From positions 1-11,328 of the forward strand of contig CALEIO010000053.1 of NCBI GenBank assembly GCA_937875885.1: a stretch of 11,328 nucleotides of DNA, read 5' to 3'. The DNA is from an uncultured Clostridia bacterium (GTDB taxonomy: Bacteria > Bacillota > Clostridia > Oscillospirales > Acutalibacteraceae). Shown piece by piece: positions 1 to 7,474 of the stretch. Numbering within the stretch: position 1 is the stretch's first letter; every line of letters begins with the position of its first letter. The position numbers and the translations under genes were made by a program. The notes beneath the pieces are model-generated. The model ran no database searches. It was not told the origin of the DNA and saw nothing but the letters and a program-made list of their open reading frames with translations.

Positions 1-2032
1 CATACTTCTGAACAGTTGTTGCGTCCTTAACGTTAACAACACCATTAAGGTCTGCGTCACCATAGAGGTAATCAATTACTACGGGAGGCTCTGTGGGCTC
101 TGTAGTAGAAGGCTCTGTGGGCACTTCAGGCTGCTGTGCGCCTGCAATGTAAGGTGCGATGCTAAGGTCATCTGTCTGTATACCATTGCCGTTGTTGAAG
201 ATAACCTTATTGGGATAATCGGGAATGATAGCTGTGTATGTACCATCGGCTTCTTTTGTCATTGCCATACCGGGCCAAGTAACCACTTCGCCACCGATAT
301 CATTCCATGCATAAATATTTACATTGGACCAGTTCTGGTCGTTGTTGTACTTAATCTTGTATGCGCCAACAGCAATGCCGCCCTCTGCAACCGCATATTC
401 TGCAGTTTTAAGCTCGCATGTACCGTTATTAACAAAGAACATCATCTTTGAGAACATTGTGGAAACCTGTGCGGTGAATGTGCCGTCAGCATTCTTTGTC
501 ATTTCAACATTTGCTGTTGAAACCTGATCATCTGCACCATAGAGGTGAACTTTTACAGAAGCAGCATTCTGTGCAAGAGCAGATACATCAACTGTAACAG
601 CTACTTTTTCGTAAAGGTCTGCAGCATCCTTGTAATCAGGGTTAGCTGCAACCTCTGCGCCTGTGTAATCTACAAGGTATGTGTAGAGGGGAAGAATTCT
701 GTTCTTAACCATATCTGTACCGTTGATTACAGTAGCATCTGCATAAACGTCAACAAAATAGCCCTGTGCGCTGTCTGCCTTTGCCTCATATACAAGGCCT
801 GTGTTTTCAGCATTTACTGTTGTAGAGGATGCTGTTGAGGGAACGTGAACTGTGTAAGCTGTTTTACCGTTCTCGTTATCAATATTGTAGTTATACTTGA
901 AGTCGATGTGTGTGTGGCCATTGAACCAAACGATATTCTTGTTAGCCTCAAGGAGTTCCTTGAATCTGTAAGTCTGGGGATACTTATTCTGGTCAATAGT
1001 CATTGCTGCGCCATAGTAAGGAGTTTCCTTATCGTCGCCTGCACCATAACCTGCGAAGGGAGCGTGCTCATAGATGAACACTTTCTTGCCGTCGTTCTTA
1101 TACTTGTTGAGAAGACCCTCAAGCCAGTCCATCTGAGCCTTTGAGAAGTTATCGGAAATACCGGGGTGTGCGCCGTTATTAACAAGCTCAAGAGAGAGGT
1201 AGATGTGGTGGTCGCCGTTGGGAGCTGTTACCTCATAGTAAATCTCTGACTGCATCTTATCTGTTCCTGCATTAAGACCTGTTGCAATCATAAAGCGATC
1301 CATATACATAGTGTGCTGAGCACTGGGAATAGGTTCTTTAGTATAGTCTTCGTGGTTACCTGTTACTTCGTAAACAGGACCTGTGAAGTTGGAGTTTGCA
1401 ATAGTTTTAAGGTATGCATTCCACTCTTTAAGGTCACCGTAGTTTGTCTGGTCACCGCAAGTAGAGATAAATTCTGCATCTCTCTCTGCAGCTGCATTAA
1501 GAGCGCTCATAAAGTGAGACTCTGCATATTTATATCCCGCGTAGTTATCTTTGTGGAAGTGGATATCAGAAAGAGTCTGGAAGTTGTACTCTACATCAGA
1601 TGCAGAATAACCAAACTGCTTTGCTTCAGGGATATCATACACTGCAGCAGCATCTGCTACTGTCTTTGCAGCAGGCTCTGTATTGCTCTTGATAGCAATA
1701 ATCTTTGTTGCACCTGCGGGAATTGCTGTGAACTCTAAAAGATTTACACTCTTTCTGGCACTGTTGAGATTAACCGCAGAAATCTCTGCATATCCGTCAA
1801 GAGCCTTTGTGTCATCTGCCCAGTAAAGGTAGTATGTTCCGTAATCAGCAGAAGAGCCTGTAAGCTCAATTCTACCCTCGGCGTAACCTGCATTCAGATA
1901 CTTGTAGCTGTAGTTAAGCGCAAGTGCATCTGCAGCAGAAACACCTGCAATACCAACCATAGCCACAGACAGAAGCATTGTCACAACCAGAAGAATTGAC
2001 ATAAGTCTTCTGAAGTTTTTTGTCTGTTTCAT
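1..2032 (-). CDS. Secreted calcineurin-like metallophosphoesterase with CBM26-like modules and dockerin (C-terminus cut by window edge)
   Basis: The reading frame is open from the ATG at 2032 to the window edge (677 codons). AAGGAGG lies 7 nt upstream of the ATG. A signal peptide (about residues 1-33: Lys/Arg start, hydrophobic core, GVSA-ADA cleavage region) marks export. A beta-rich N-terminal region precedes the phosphoesterase domain, whose metal-binding motifs are all present in order: D156-I-H158, G193-D194, G225-N-H227-E-D, H323 (EHAPF) and G372-H373-T-H375. Two related modules of about 80 residues follow (about 476-553 and 556-633). The second matches starch-binding CBM26 (NW at 567-568, WPG at 586-588). 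A Pro/Thr/Glu linker leads to the first calcium repeat of a type I dockerin (GDADLNG at 658-664, then VKDATTVQKY), where the window ends. The protein should hydrolyse a phosphoester outside the cell while docked to a cohesin scaffold and possibly bound to starch. The substrate cannot be read from sequence. The family and dockerin calls are firm; starch binding is likely, not proven. Confidence 0.93.
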   Translation of the reverse strand, partial: MKQTKNFRRLMSILLVVTMLLSVAMVGIAGVSAADALALNYSYKYLNAGYAEGRIELTGSSADYGTYYLYWADDTKALDGYAEISAVNLNSARKSVNLLEFTAIPAGATKIIAIKSNTEPAAKTVADAAAVYDIPEAKQFGYSASDVEYNFQTLSDIHFHKDNYAGYKYAESHFMSALNAAAERDAEFISTCGDQTNYGDLKEWNAYLKTIANSNFTGPVYEVTGNHEDYTKEPIPSAQHTMYMDRFMIATGLNAGTDKMQSEIYYEVTAPNGDHHIYLSLELVNNGAHPGISDNFSKAQMDWLEGLLNKYKNDGKKVFIYEHAPFAGYGAGDDKETPYYGAAMTIDQNKYPQTYRFKELLEANKNIVWFNGHTHIDFKYNYNIDNENGKTAYTVHVPSTASSTTVNAENTGLVYEAKADSAQGYFVDVYADATVINGTDMVKNRILPLYTYLVDYTGAEVAANPDYKDAADLYEKVAVTVDVSALAQNAASVKVHLYGADDQVSTANVEMTKNADGTFTAQVSTMFSKMMFFVNNGTCELKTAEYAVAEGGIAVGAYKIKYNNDQNWSNVNIYAWNDIGGEVVTWPGMAMTKEADGTYTAIIPDYPNKVIFNNGNGIQTDDLSIAPYIAGAQQPEVPTEPSTTEPTEPPVVIDYLYGDADLNGVVNVKDATTVQKY
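140..607 (-). repeat. Tandem pair of about 80-residue CBM26-like modules within the phosphoesterase gene
   Basis: Two consecutive stretches of the protein align with an offset of 80 residues. M511 in copy 1 and M591 in copy 2 sit in MTKNADGTFTA and MTKEADGTYTA, and both are followed by a hydrophobic strand and an NNG turn. Copy 2 keeps the CBM26-type NW and WPG tryptophans. Copy 1 has neither, so it is probably a structural or degenerate copy. Module edges are approximate, and the repeat is clear only at protein level. Confidence 0.6.
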
Positions 2033-2049
2033 TATTTTTCCTCCTTACC

Positions 2050-2069
2050 CTGACACAGTCTGTGTGCAG
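2050..2069 (-). promoter_or_regulatory. Small inverted repeat in the 5' leader of the phosphoesterase gene
   Basis: On the minus strand CTG-C-ACACA-GAC-TGTGT-CAG can fold into an 8-bp stem with one bulged C and a 3-nt loop, ending just before the AAGGAGG ribosome binding site. It could stabilise the mRNA 5' end or modulate ribosome access. It is short and may be chance. Confidence 0.3.
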
Positions 2070-2087
2070 AGATTATTTTACATATAT

Positions 2088-2116
2088 AATATATCAAAAA
2101 ACACCTGTTTTTTCAA
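2088..2116 (-). promoter_or_regulatory. Putative sigma-A promoter for the phosphoesterase gene
   Basis: Read on the minus strand: TTGAAA (2116-2111), a 17-nt spacer, then TATATT (2093-2088), followed by a leader of about 50 nt to the ATG at 2032. It lies in the 105-bp gap after the YfhO stop at 2138, so the phosphoesterase gene is probably transcribed on its own. The region is AT-rich, which raises the chance of a false match. Confidence 0.5.
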
Positions 2117-2137
2117 TTAACAAAATAGATATATTTA

Positions 2138-4924
2138 TCACTCTGTATATGTGCAGTTTTGCTCTACATCAATTTCTTCATTCACAACATCTTCACAAGT
2201 GTTGGACATAATACTTCGCTTCTTTGCAGAAATCACAAGCAAAGCAGCACAAAGCAGAACGCCCACGCAGGAAACAACTATGCCTGCATATATACCCGGA
2301 GTTGTGAATCTGAACTCAATTTCGTGCTCTCCCTGTGAAAGCTCAAGTGCAATAAATGTATCGTGAACGGGTTTGATTTCCACCTCTTCACCGTCCACAT
2401 AGGCTTTCCATCCATCGGTATAAAGCACAGAAGTATAGAACAGACCGCTTTCATCAGCCTTTACCGTTCCTTTAAGACCTCTGTCTGTCCACCTGGTAAG
2501 CTCCATTGTGTTTTTCCTGAGGATCTCCACACCCTGCTCCATAACATCCTCGTTAAGTTTTACAAGCTTATAGATGATGTTATTATTCTTGCCGTACTCT
2601 GCAGACATTTCTGCCTTAATCTTATCACCTTTTTCAAAGTGTCCGAGGGCAACAAGGTTTGTATAGTTCTGCTCAATTTTACGGGAATTGTCTTCATCGG
2701 AATTGATAATTACTGTTGCTTCCTTTATGGTGTTTGTTTTGAATATACCATAGTAATTTCCCGCTTCTTCAATCTCGTACTCAACCCACAGGGGTGTACC
2801 CTCTTTTTCATCAGAAGCTTCATCCTGTGTGGATTCGGGAGCTTTTACATCGGTAATGTTATAGTTGTAGAAATGAGGCATACTGTCTTTAGCCACAAGT
2901 TTATCCTCAAATTCTACATGCACCTCTGACAGGGGATCAACTTCTGTCAGCACATCTGCATCAAGACCTGTAACCCTGCTGAACCACTGATTCTGCACAG
3001 CACCGGGGAATGTCCAGCCTTCGGTCTTTGTGTAATCCTCAAGAAGCTCTGTGCTTGTCATAAAGCCCATAGGAACATAATATTTATTCTCGTACACAGC
3101 GCACTCATCAGCAGTTGCTATAAGATTCATACTCTCTGCATCATAGAGAGGCTGATCTTCGCGGGAAATCAGATATCTGATATTAAGTAAAAGATTTTCT
3201 ACGGGAGTGCCCTCAATATATGCATAGCGGTTATTTCCCTTTGATGCTGCAAGACCTAAATCTTTGAGCACATCTGCATAGGAGCTGTCAACCATAGAGT
3301 TGAAAGTGCTGATTCCGTAAAATGAATACAATGCACCGTCATTGAGAGTATATGTATCAGTGAACTCTGTGCGGAAAATCTCATCTTTTTCCTTTGCACC
3401 AATAACCTCCAGAAGTTCAGAAACAGCTTCGGAGTTTTTGGGGTAATCATCAAGAGCAGATCTGCCTACTGTGCGCACAGCAAAGTTTGCGCTGAGACCC
3501 ATCTCACCTATAACAAAAAGGCACAGAATAATTGTAAGTACCTTGTATGTAATTTTTCTCTTTCTGTAAAGAATAAAGCCCAAAAGGATAACTACTGCAC
3601 CTGCAAAGGTAATTGCAACAGAAAGCTTCTTCTGAAACACAAATGCCGCTGCAAGATAAACACCCAGCAAACCACAGGATGCAATGAATGTTTTCTTTCC
3701 GAAACTATCAATAAGAGTAAAGGCTCTGTAAGCCATCACAATCACAGCAAAGGAGAAAATAAAGCTCCAGCGATAATAAACCATTGCGGGAGTATTCATT
3801 CCGTGCCAGATATAGTTAAGCTGATTTACAACAAAACTCAAAAGGAAGAACACACAAAGGCTTCCGCTTACAATCTTCTCTTTGAGACTTATCTTCTTTG
3901 TAACGAAATAGAAAGGAATCAGCACAAGTGCAAGTACACCGCATGCAATATTGGGCAGACCCTTGTCCATTGTAATGGGTCTTGTGTATGCCAACATATT
4001 CGTTGCAGTTCTTGCAATTGCAAGTAAAGTGTTAATAATATTGTTGTCTGCATATCCGTAGCCGTAGTTGATGGTATATTCCAGAGGGAATCCGCTTGTA
4101 TCGGCAGAAGAATCGGATGCATTAAGGCAAAGGAACGCAGGTACGGTTACCGCTGCAGTAATCATCAAAGCAACTGCTGTGCAACCCAGCATTTTGCCTG
4201 CATTTTTGATGCTTTCTTTCAGATTCACAAAGCTTACGATAGTGTAGCAGACAGAAACAATAAACACAAACAAGCACACCATATATCCAATATAAAAACT
4301 GAACATTACGGAAAGTGCCAGAGATATAATGTAAAGTCCGAATCTCTTGTTTTTCAGAACATCAATAACGCCTGCAATCACTAAAGGCAACATAGCAAAT
4401 GCATCTAGCCACATCATATTCCAGTAATATCCCAGCACAAATGCACACAGGGCATACATCACCGAGAATACGGAAATTGACAGGTCATTTCTGCCAAACA
4501 CCTTGCGCAGGAAAACGGCAAAGAACATACCCGCACAGCCGATTCTGAACAATACAGTAAAGGCAAGAAATGCCTGCAGCCAGGGTGTTCCTGTGGGAAC
4601 AAAAGCCGAAAGCATATACAAGGGGCTGGCAAGGTAATTTGCAATTACTCCCACAAAACTAGAGCCGCCACCTGTATTCCAGGAATACATAATCGACTGT
4701 CCTTCCTTGAGCATCTGCTGATACTCCAAAAGAAAAGGATAGTACTGATGCCATGCGTCTGAAACCAGAATCATTTTGTTTCCAAAGGGAAAGAACTCTC
4801 TTAAAACAAAAGTAATTCCCATCAGTACAGCAGGAATCAAAAAGGCCAGAAGCACATAAAGATTGTTGCTGAAAAATCCGCGCAAACCTTTGTTGCAGGA
4901 TTTTCTGTTAACACACAAACTCAT
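2138..4924 (-). CDS. YfhO-family multi-pass membrane protein (putative GT-C type glycosyltransferase)
   Basis: A 928-residue protein when started at the ATG at 4924, which has AGGAGG 6 nt upstream. The frame stays open to 5005, but that extension overlaps the promoter and has no ribosome binding site. A short N-terminal tail is followed by a first membrane segment (about 22-41) and the conserved extracellular signature of the family: S-D56-A-W-H-Q-Y-Y-P-F, then a G-x-x-x-MYSWNTGGG-type segment and ASPLYML. About a dozen hydrophobic segments fill the first half. A large extracellular region follows, ending in the typical G838-W-KAYVDGEEV ... GEHEIEF motif, one last membrane helix (about 877-900) and an acidic cytoplasmic tail. 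Bacillus YfhO is linked to glycosylation of lipoteichoic acid or other surface polymers, and Asp56 is the likely GT-C catalytic Asp. The acceptor and sugar here are unknown. The family call is firm; enzymatic function is inferred from the family. Confidence 0.92.
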   Translation of the reverse strand: MSLCVNRKSCNKGLRGFFSNNLYVLLAFLIPAVLMGITFVLREFFPFGNKMILVSDAWHQYYPFLLEYQQMLKEGQSIMYSWNTGGGSSFVGVIANYLASPLYMLSAFVPTGTPWLQAFLAFTVLFRIGCAGMFFAVFLRKVFGRNDLSISVFSVMYALCAFVLGYYWNMMWLDAFAMLPLVIAGVIDVLKNKRFGLYIISLALSVMFSFYIGYMVCLFVFIVSVCYTIVSFVNLKESIKNAGKMLGCTAVALMITAAVTVPAFLCLNASDSSADTSGFPLEYTINYGYGYADNNIINTLLAIARTATNMLAYTRPITMDKGLPNIACGVLALVLIPFYFVTKKISLKEKIVSGSLCVFFLLSFVVNQLNYIWHGMNTPAMVYYRWSFIFSFAVIVMAYRAFTLIDSFGKKTFIASCGLLGVYLAAAFVFQKKLSVAITFAGAVVILLGFILYRKRKITYKVLTIILCLFVIGEMGLSANFAVRTVGRSALDDYPKNSEAVSELLEVIGAKEKDEIFRTEFTDTYTLNDGALYSFYGISTFNSMVDSSYADVLKDLGLAASKGNNRYAYIEGTPVENLLLNIRYLISREDQPLYDAESMNLIATADECAVYENKYYVPMGFMTSTELLEDYTKTEGWTFPGAVQNQWFSRVTGLDADVLTEVDPLSEVHVEFEDKLVAKDSMPHFYNYNITDVKAPESTQDEASDEKEGTPLWVEYEIEEAGNYYGIFKTNTIKEATVIINSDEDNSRKIEQNYTNLVALGHFEKGDKIKAEMSAEYGKNNNIIYKLVKLNEDVMEQGVEILRKNTMELTRWTDRGLKGTVKADESGLFYTSVLYTDGWKAYVDGEEVEIKPVHDTFIALELSQGEHEIEFRFTTPGIYAGIVVSCVGVLLCAALLVISAKKRSIMSNTCEDVVNEEIDVEQNCTYTE

Positions 4925-4942
4925 CTTTTTCCTCCTATTTCC

Positions 4943-4961
4943 GTACTCTTCATAAGAGCAC
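4943..4961 (-). promoter_or_regulatory. Leader hairpin upstream of the YfhO ribosome binding site
   Basis: On the minus strand GTGCTCTT-ATG-AAGAGTAC can form an 8-bp stem (one G-U pair) with a 3-nt loop, between the predicted transcription start (about 4970) and AGGAGG (4936-4931). The position suggests a 5'-end stabilising or translation-modulating stem. It is too short to be sure. Confidence 0.3.
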
Positions 4962-4976
4962 AATATTTCATTATAC

Positions 4977-5005
4977 ATTATATCTGAGCACAACATAAAA
5001 GTCAA
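4977..5005 (-). promoter_or_regulatory. Sigma-A promoter for the YfhO-family gene
   Basis: Read on the minus strand: TTGACT (5005-5000), a 17-nt spacer, and a perfect TATAAT (4982-4977). The predicted start of transcription near 4970 supports translation from 4924 and rules out the longer open frame starting at 5005. Confidence 0.75.
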
Positions 5006-5036
5006 AGAAATATATCATAATATATCAATGTTTATA

Positions 5037-5064
5037 TTGAACTTGATACACAAAATGGTATAAT
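5037..5064 (+). promoter_or_regulatory. Sigma-A promoter for the aminopeptidase-esterase pair
   Basis: TTGAAC (5037-5042), a 16-nt spacer and a perfect TATAAT (5059-5064) preceded by TGG, giving an extended -10 element. The start codon at 5119 lies about 48 nt downstream of the expected transcription start. This promoter is divergent from the YfhO promoter, with only about 30 bp between their -35 boxes, so one regulator could influence both. Confidence 0.65.
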
Positions 5065-5118
5065 AATATCAACCGCAATAATTGCTTGATATCCTAAAAA
5101 AACACAAGGAGAATAAAT

Positions 5119-6345
5119 ATGAAAAAAACCATACTGCGTGACTATGCAAAACTTCTTGCCCGCAAGGGTGTAAATGTACAGAAAGGCCAGGAGGTAATCA
5201 TCGTTGCCGAGCTTGACCAGCCTGACTTTGTCAGAATACTTGCCGAGGAATGCTACCGTGCAGGTGCAGGCAAGGTAACTGTTGAATGGAATTATCAGCC
5301 CTTAAGAAAGCTCGACGTAAGATACCAGAAAGAAAAGACCCTTTCAAAGGTAGAAAACTGGGAGATTGAGAAAATCAAGCACAGAGTAGAAACTCTTCCT
5401 GCCATCATCTACCTCGAAAGTGAAGATCCCGATGGCCTTAAAGGCATCAACCAGAAGAAGATGGCAAAATGCCTTGGCATCCGCCGAGGTGTTTTCAAGC
5501 CTTACAGAGATGAAATGGACAATAAGTATCAGTGGTGCATTGCCGCTGTTGCAGGCAAAGCCTGGGCAAAAAAGGTATTCCCCAACGAGCGTACTTCTGT
5601 AGCAACCGAAAAGCTCTGGGAGGCTATTCTTTACACTTCAAGAGCACAGGGTGACGGCATCAGAAACTGGGAAGAGCACAACGCTGACCTTAAAAACAGA
5701 TATGAATACCTCAACTCTCTGGAAATCACAGAGCTCCACTACACAAGCGCTAACGGCACAGACCTGACTGTAGGTCTGCTTCCTCAGGGCAGATTTATGG
5801 GCGGCAGCGACCTTCTTCTGGGCAGTGATGTTGAATACAACGCAAACATTCCCTCCGAGGAAGTGTTCACCTCCCCCGACCGCAATCGTGCAGAGGGTGT
5901 TGTCTATGCTTCAATGCCCCTCTCCTATCAGGGTGCTCTGATTGAAAACTTTTACTTTGTAATCAAGGATGGCAAAATCACAGAAGCTCATGCAGAAAAG
6001 GGCGAAGAGCTCCTCAACTCTATTCTGGACACAGACGAGGGTGCGCGCTACCTTGGCGAATGTGCTCTTGTACCCTACGACTCTCCCATCCGCAACAGCG
6101 GAATCCTTTTTTACAACACTCTTTTTGATGAAAATGCAGCTTGCCACCTGGCATTCGGCGAGGGATTCAGCTCCTGTGTGAAGGATTACGAAAAATACAC
6201 TCTGGACGAAATCAGAGAAATGGGCATCAACAACAGCATTGTTCACGTAGATTTTATGATTGGCACTGCTGACCTGTCCATTACAGCAAAAACAGCATCT
6301 GGCAAAGAAATCGCCATTTTCAAAGATGGCAACTGGGCATTTTAA
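5119..6345 (+). CDS. M29-family metal-dependent aminopeptidase (AmpS/AmpT type)
   Basis: A 408-residue protein, the usual length for peptidase family M29. AAGGAG lies 7 nt before the ATG. There is no signal peptide, so it acts in the cytoplasm, removing N-terminal residues from peptides with two divalent metals, usually zinc or cobalt. Family metal-site motifs are visible: IPSEEVFTSP (244-252, ligand Glu probably E248), GECALVPY (E314), ACHLAFGEG (H343) and the C-terminal signature H376-V-D378-F-M-I-G. The N-terminal half has the family start (LRDYAKLLARKGVNVQKGQ). The gene is first in a pair: the dockerin esterase begins 27 nt after its stop with no terminator between. Family members often have broad specificity, so the role is probably general peptide turnover. 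Nothing looks broken or unusual. Confidence 0.95.
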   Translation: MKKTILRDYAKLLARKGVNVQKGQEVIIVAELDQPDFVRILAEECYRAGAGKVTVEWNYQPLRKLDVRYQKEKTLSKVENWEIEKIKHRVETLPAIIYLESEDPDGLKGINQKKMAKCLGIRRGVFKPYRDEMDNKYQWCIAAVAGKAWAKKVFPNERTSVATEKLWEAILYTSRAQGDGIRNWEEHNADLKNRYEYLNSLEITELHYTSANGTDLTVGLLPQGRFMGGSDLLLGSDVEYNANIPSEEVFTSPDRNRAEGVVYASMPLSYQGALIENFYFVIKDGKITEAHAEKGEELLNSILDTDEGARYLGECALVPYDSPIRNSGILFYNTLFDENAACHLAFGEGFSSCVKDYEKYTLDEIREMGINNSIVHVDFMIGTADLSITAKTASGKEIAIFKDGNWAF

Positions 6346-6372
6346 TCTGCACTCTTTCAGCGGAGGATTCTT

Positions 6373-7404
6373 ATGAAAAAACTTAAATCCTTAATCTGCA
6401 TAATTCTTGCAGCAACGATTATGCTCCCGGGATGTTTTGCAACATCTGCAGCAGATCCCCAGGTGCAAAAAATCAATTTTGCCGTACTGGGTGACTCCAT
6501 CGCATCCGGCTACGGACTCAAGCAGACTCTTGATTGCTACGCTGCTCTTATTGCAAAAGAAAATTCCTACCACCTTACAAATGACGCTGTGCCCGGACAC
6601 ACCACAGAAAATCTCCTGTGGGTAATCTGTCAAAGTGAAAATGCAAAAAACAGCATCAGAAATGCTGACGTTATCTCTATATCCATCAGCGGCAATGACT
6701 TTTTGAATATGATTGGTAAAGCCGACACATCCACTTTGCTGGATATTATGCTAAACGGAGCAAATGCCAAGGTAGCTGTTGAGCTTAAAGAAAAGCTCGA
6801 ATACAACCTGAATGCTGTATGCACCGAGTTACGTCTGCTGAATGAAGATGCTCCCATTATTTTCCAGACACAGTACAACTCCCTTTATGCTCACAAGGAC
6901 TACAGCGCCTACGCTTCCCTGGCAGAAAAGTTTGTGCCCATACTCAACGGCACTCTGGAGTCACTCACAGACAAATTCCGTGGTATTTTTATCGCAGACG
7001 TTTACTCTGCATTCGACAACTACTACAAAACCACAGGCAACTACGATATCATCCAGGCAGACGGAATTCACCCCTCCGAGTCAGGTCACCGGCTTATTGC
7101 TCAGGTAATTCTTGAGAAAATAACCCAGCTGGAAGATATGGGACTTATCCCCAAGGCTGCAAGTCTTTATTACCTTCTCGGTGATGCAGACGGCAACGGA
7201 AGAATCAGCGTTGCCGATGCAACCATTATCCAGAAGATTCTTGCAGGTTTTCTGTCCTTTGCAGGGGATATCGCAACCCTCTGCCTTGATGCCGACGAAA
7301 ACGGCGACGTAAACATCAAGGATGCCACATCCATTCAAAAACATCTAGTAGAGCTTGAAGCTAATCCCAACATCGGCAACTATCTGCCTTTCTATGATTA
7401 TTGA
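6373..7404 (+). CDS. Exported SGNH/GDSL-family esterase with C-terminal type I dockerin
   Basis: A 343-residue protein; GGAGG lies 6 nt before the ATG. The N-terminus (Lys-rich start, hydrophobic core, LPGC at 18-21, then SAADPQ) is an export signal. LPGC could be a lipobox, but Pro is atypical there, and a signal peptidase I cut after about residue 26 is equally possible. The SGNH hydrolase blocks are all present: G40-D41-S42 (nucleophile), G75, S-G107-N108-D109, and D230-G-I-H233-P (catalytic Asp/His). After a short linker come two calcium-binding dockerin repeats, D271-A-D-G-N-G (271-292) and D306-A-D-E-N-G (306-325), each with the conserved D-A-T-x-I-Q-K helix. It is therefore complete and should bind a cohesin outside the cell. 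Probable substrates are acyl or acetyl esters of polysaccharides; this is family inference. It is co-transcribed with the M29 aminopeptidase. Confidence 0.93.
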   Translation: MKKLKSLICIILAATIMLPGCFATSAADPQVQKINFAVLGDSIASGYGLKQTLDCYAALIAKENSYHLTNDAVPGHTTENLLWVICQSENAKNSIRNADVISISISGNDFLNMIGKADTSTLLDIMLNGANAKVAVELKEKLEYNLNAVCTELRLLNEDAPIIFQTQYNSLYAHKDYSAYASLAEKFVPILNGTLESLTDKFRGIFIADVYSAFDNYYKTTGNYDIIQADGIHPSESGHRLIAQVILEKITQLEDMGLIPKAASLYYLLGDADGNGRISVADATIIQKILAGFLSFAGDIATLCLDADENGDVNIKDATSIQKHLVELEANPNIGNYLPFYDY

Positions 7405-7414
7405 TGCATAACAA

Positions 7415-7446
7415 AAAGCACCGTCAACCAAACGTGACGGTGCTTT
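7415..7446. terminator. Bidirectional rho-independent terminator
   Basis: AAAGCACCGTCA (7415-7426) pairs perfectly with TGACGGTGCTTT (7435-7446) around an 8-nt loop. A T-rich run follows on the plus strand (7444-7454), and the A-run at 7413-7417 gives a T-run on the minus strand. It lies between the convergent esterase and AEC transporter genes and should stop transcription from both. Confidence 0.93.
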
Positions 7447-7474
7447 ATTTTTTGTGTTATACAATTTGCTTCCC

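Noticed and set aside
1..60. CRISPR or tandem DNA repeats in the dockerin/linker region
   Set aside because: The repetition (Thr/Glu/Pro linker, dockerin pattern) is low-complexity coding sequence without regular spacers.
1313..1738. Open plus-strand frame of 141 codons
   Set aside because: It lies antisense inside the phosphoesterase gene, has no ribosome binding site and gives a Cys/Val-rich product with no recognisable domain. It is a shadow of the minus-strand frame.
2094..2116. A-run/T-run hairpin as a terminator for the YfhO gene
   Set aside because: The stem AAAAAAC/GTTTTTT has only one G-C pair and overlaps the predicted phosphoesterase promoter spacer, so it is too weak to call.
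2363..2929. Open plus-strand frame of 188 codons
   Set aside because: Antisense to the YfhO extracellular region. No RBS or promoter, and unlikely composition.
4925..5005. N-terminal extension of the YfhO protein by 27 residues
   Set aside because: The extension overlaps a good promoter and lacks an RBS, whereas the ATG at 4924 has AGGAGG at proper spacing.
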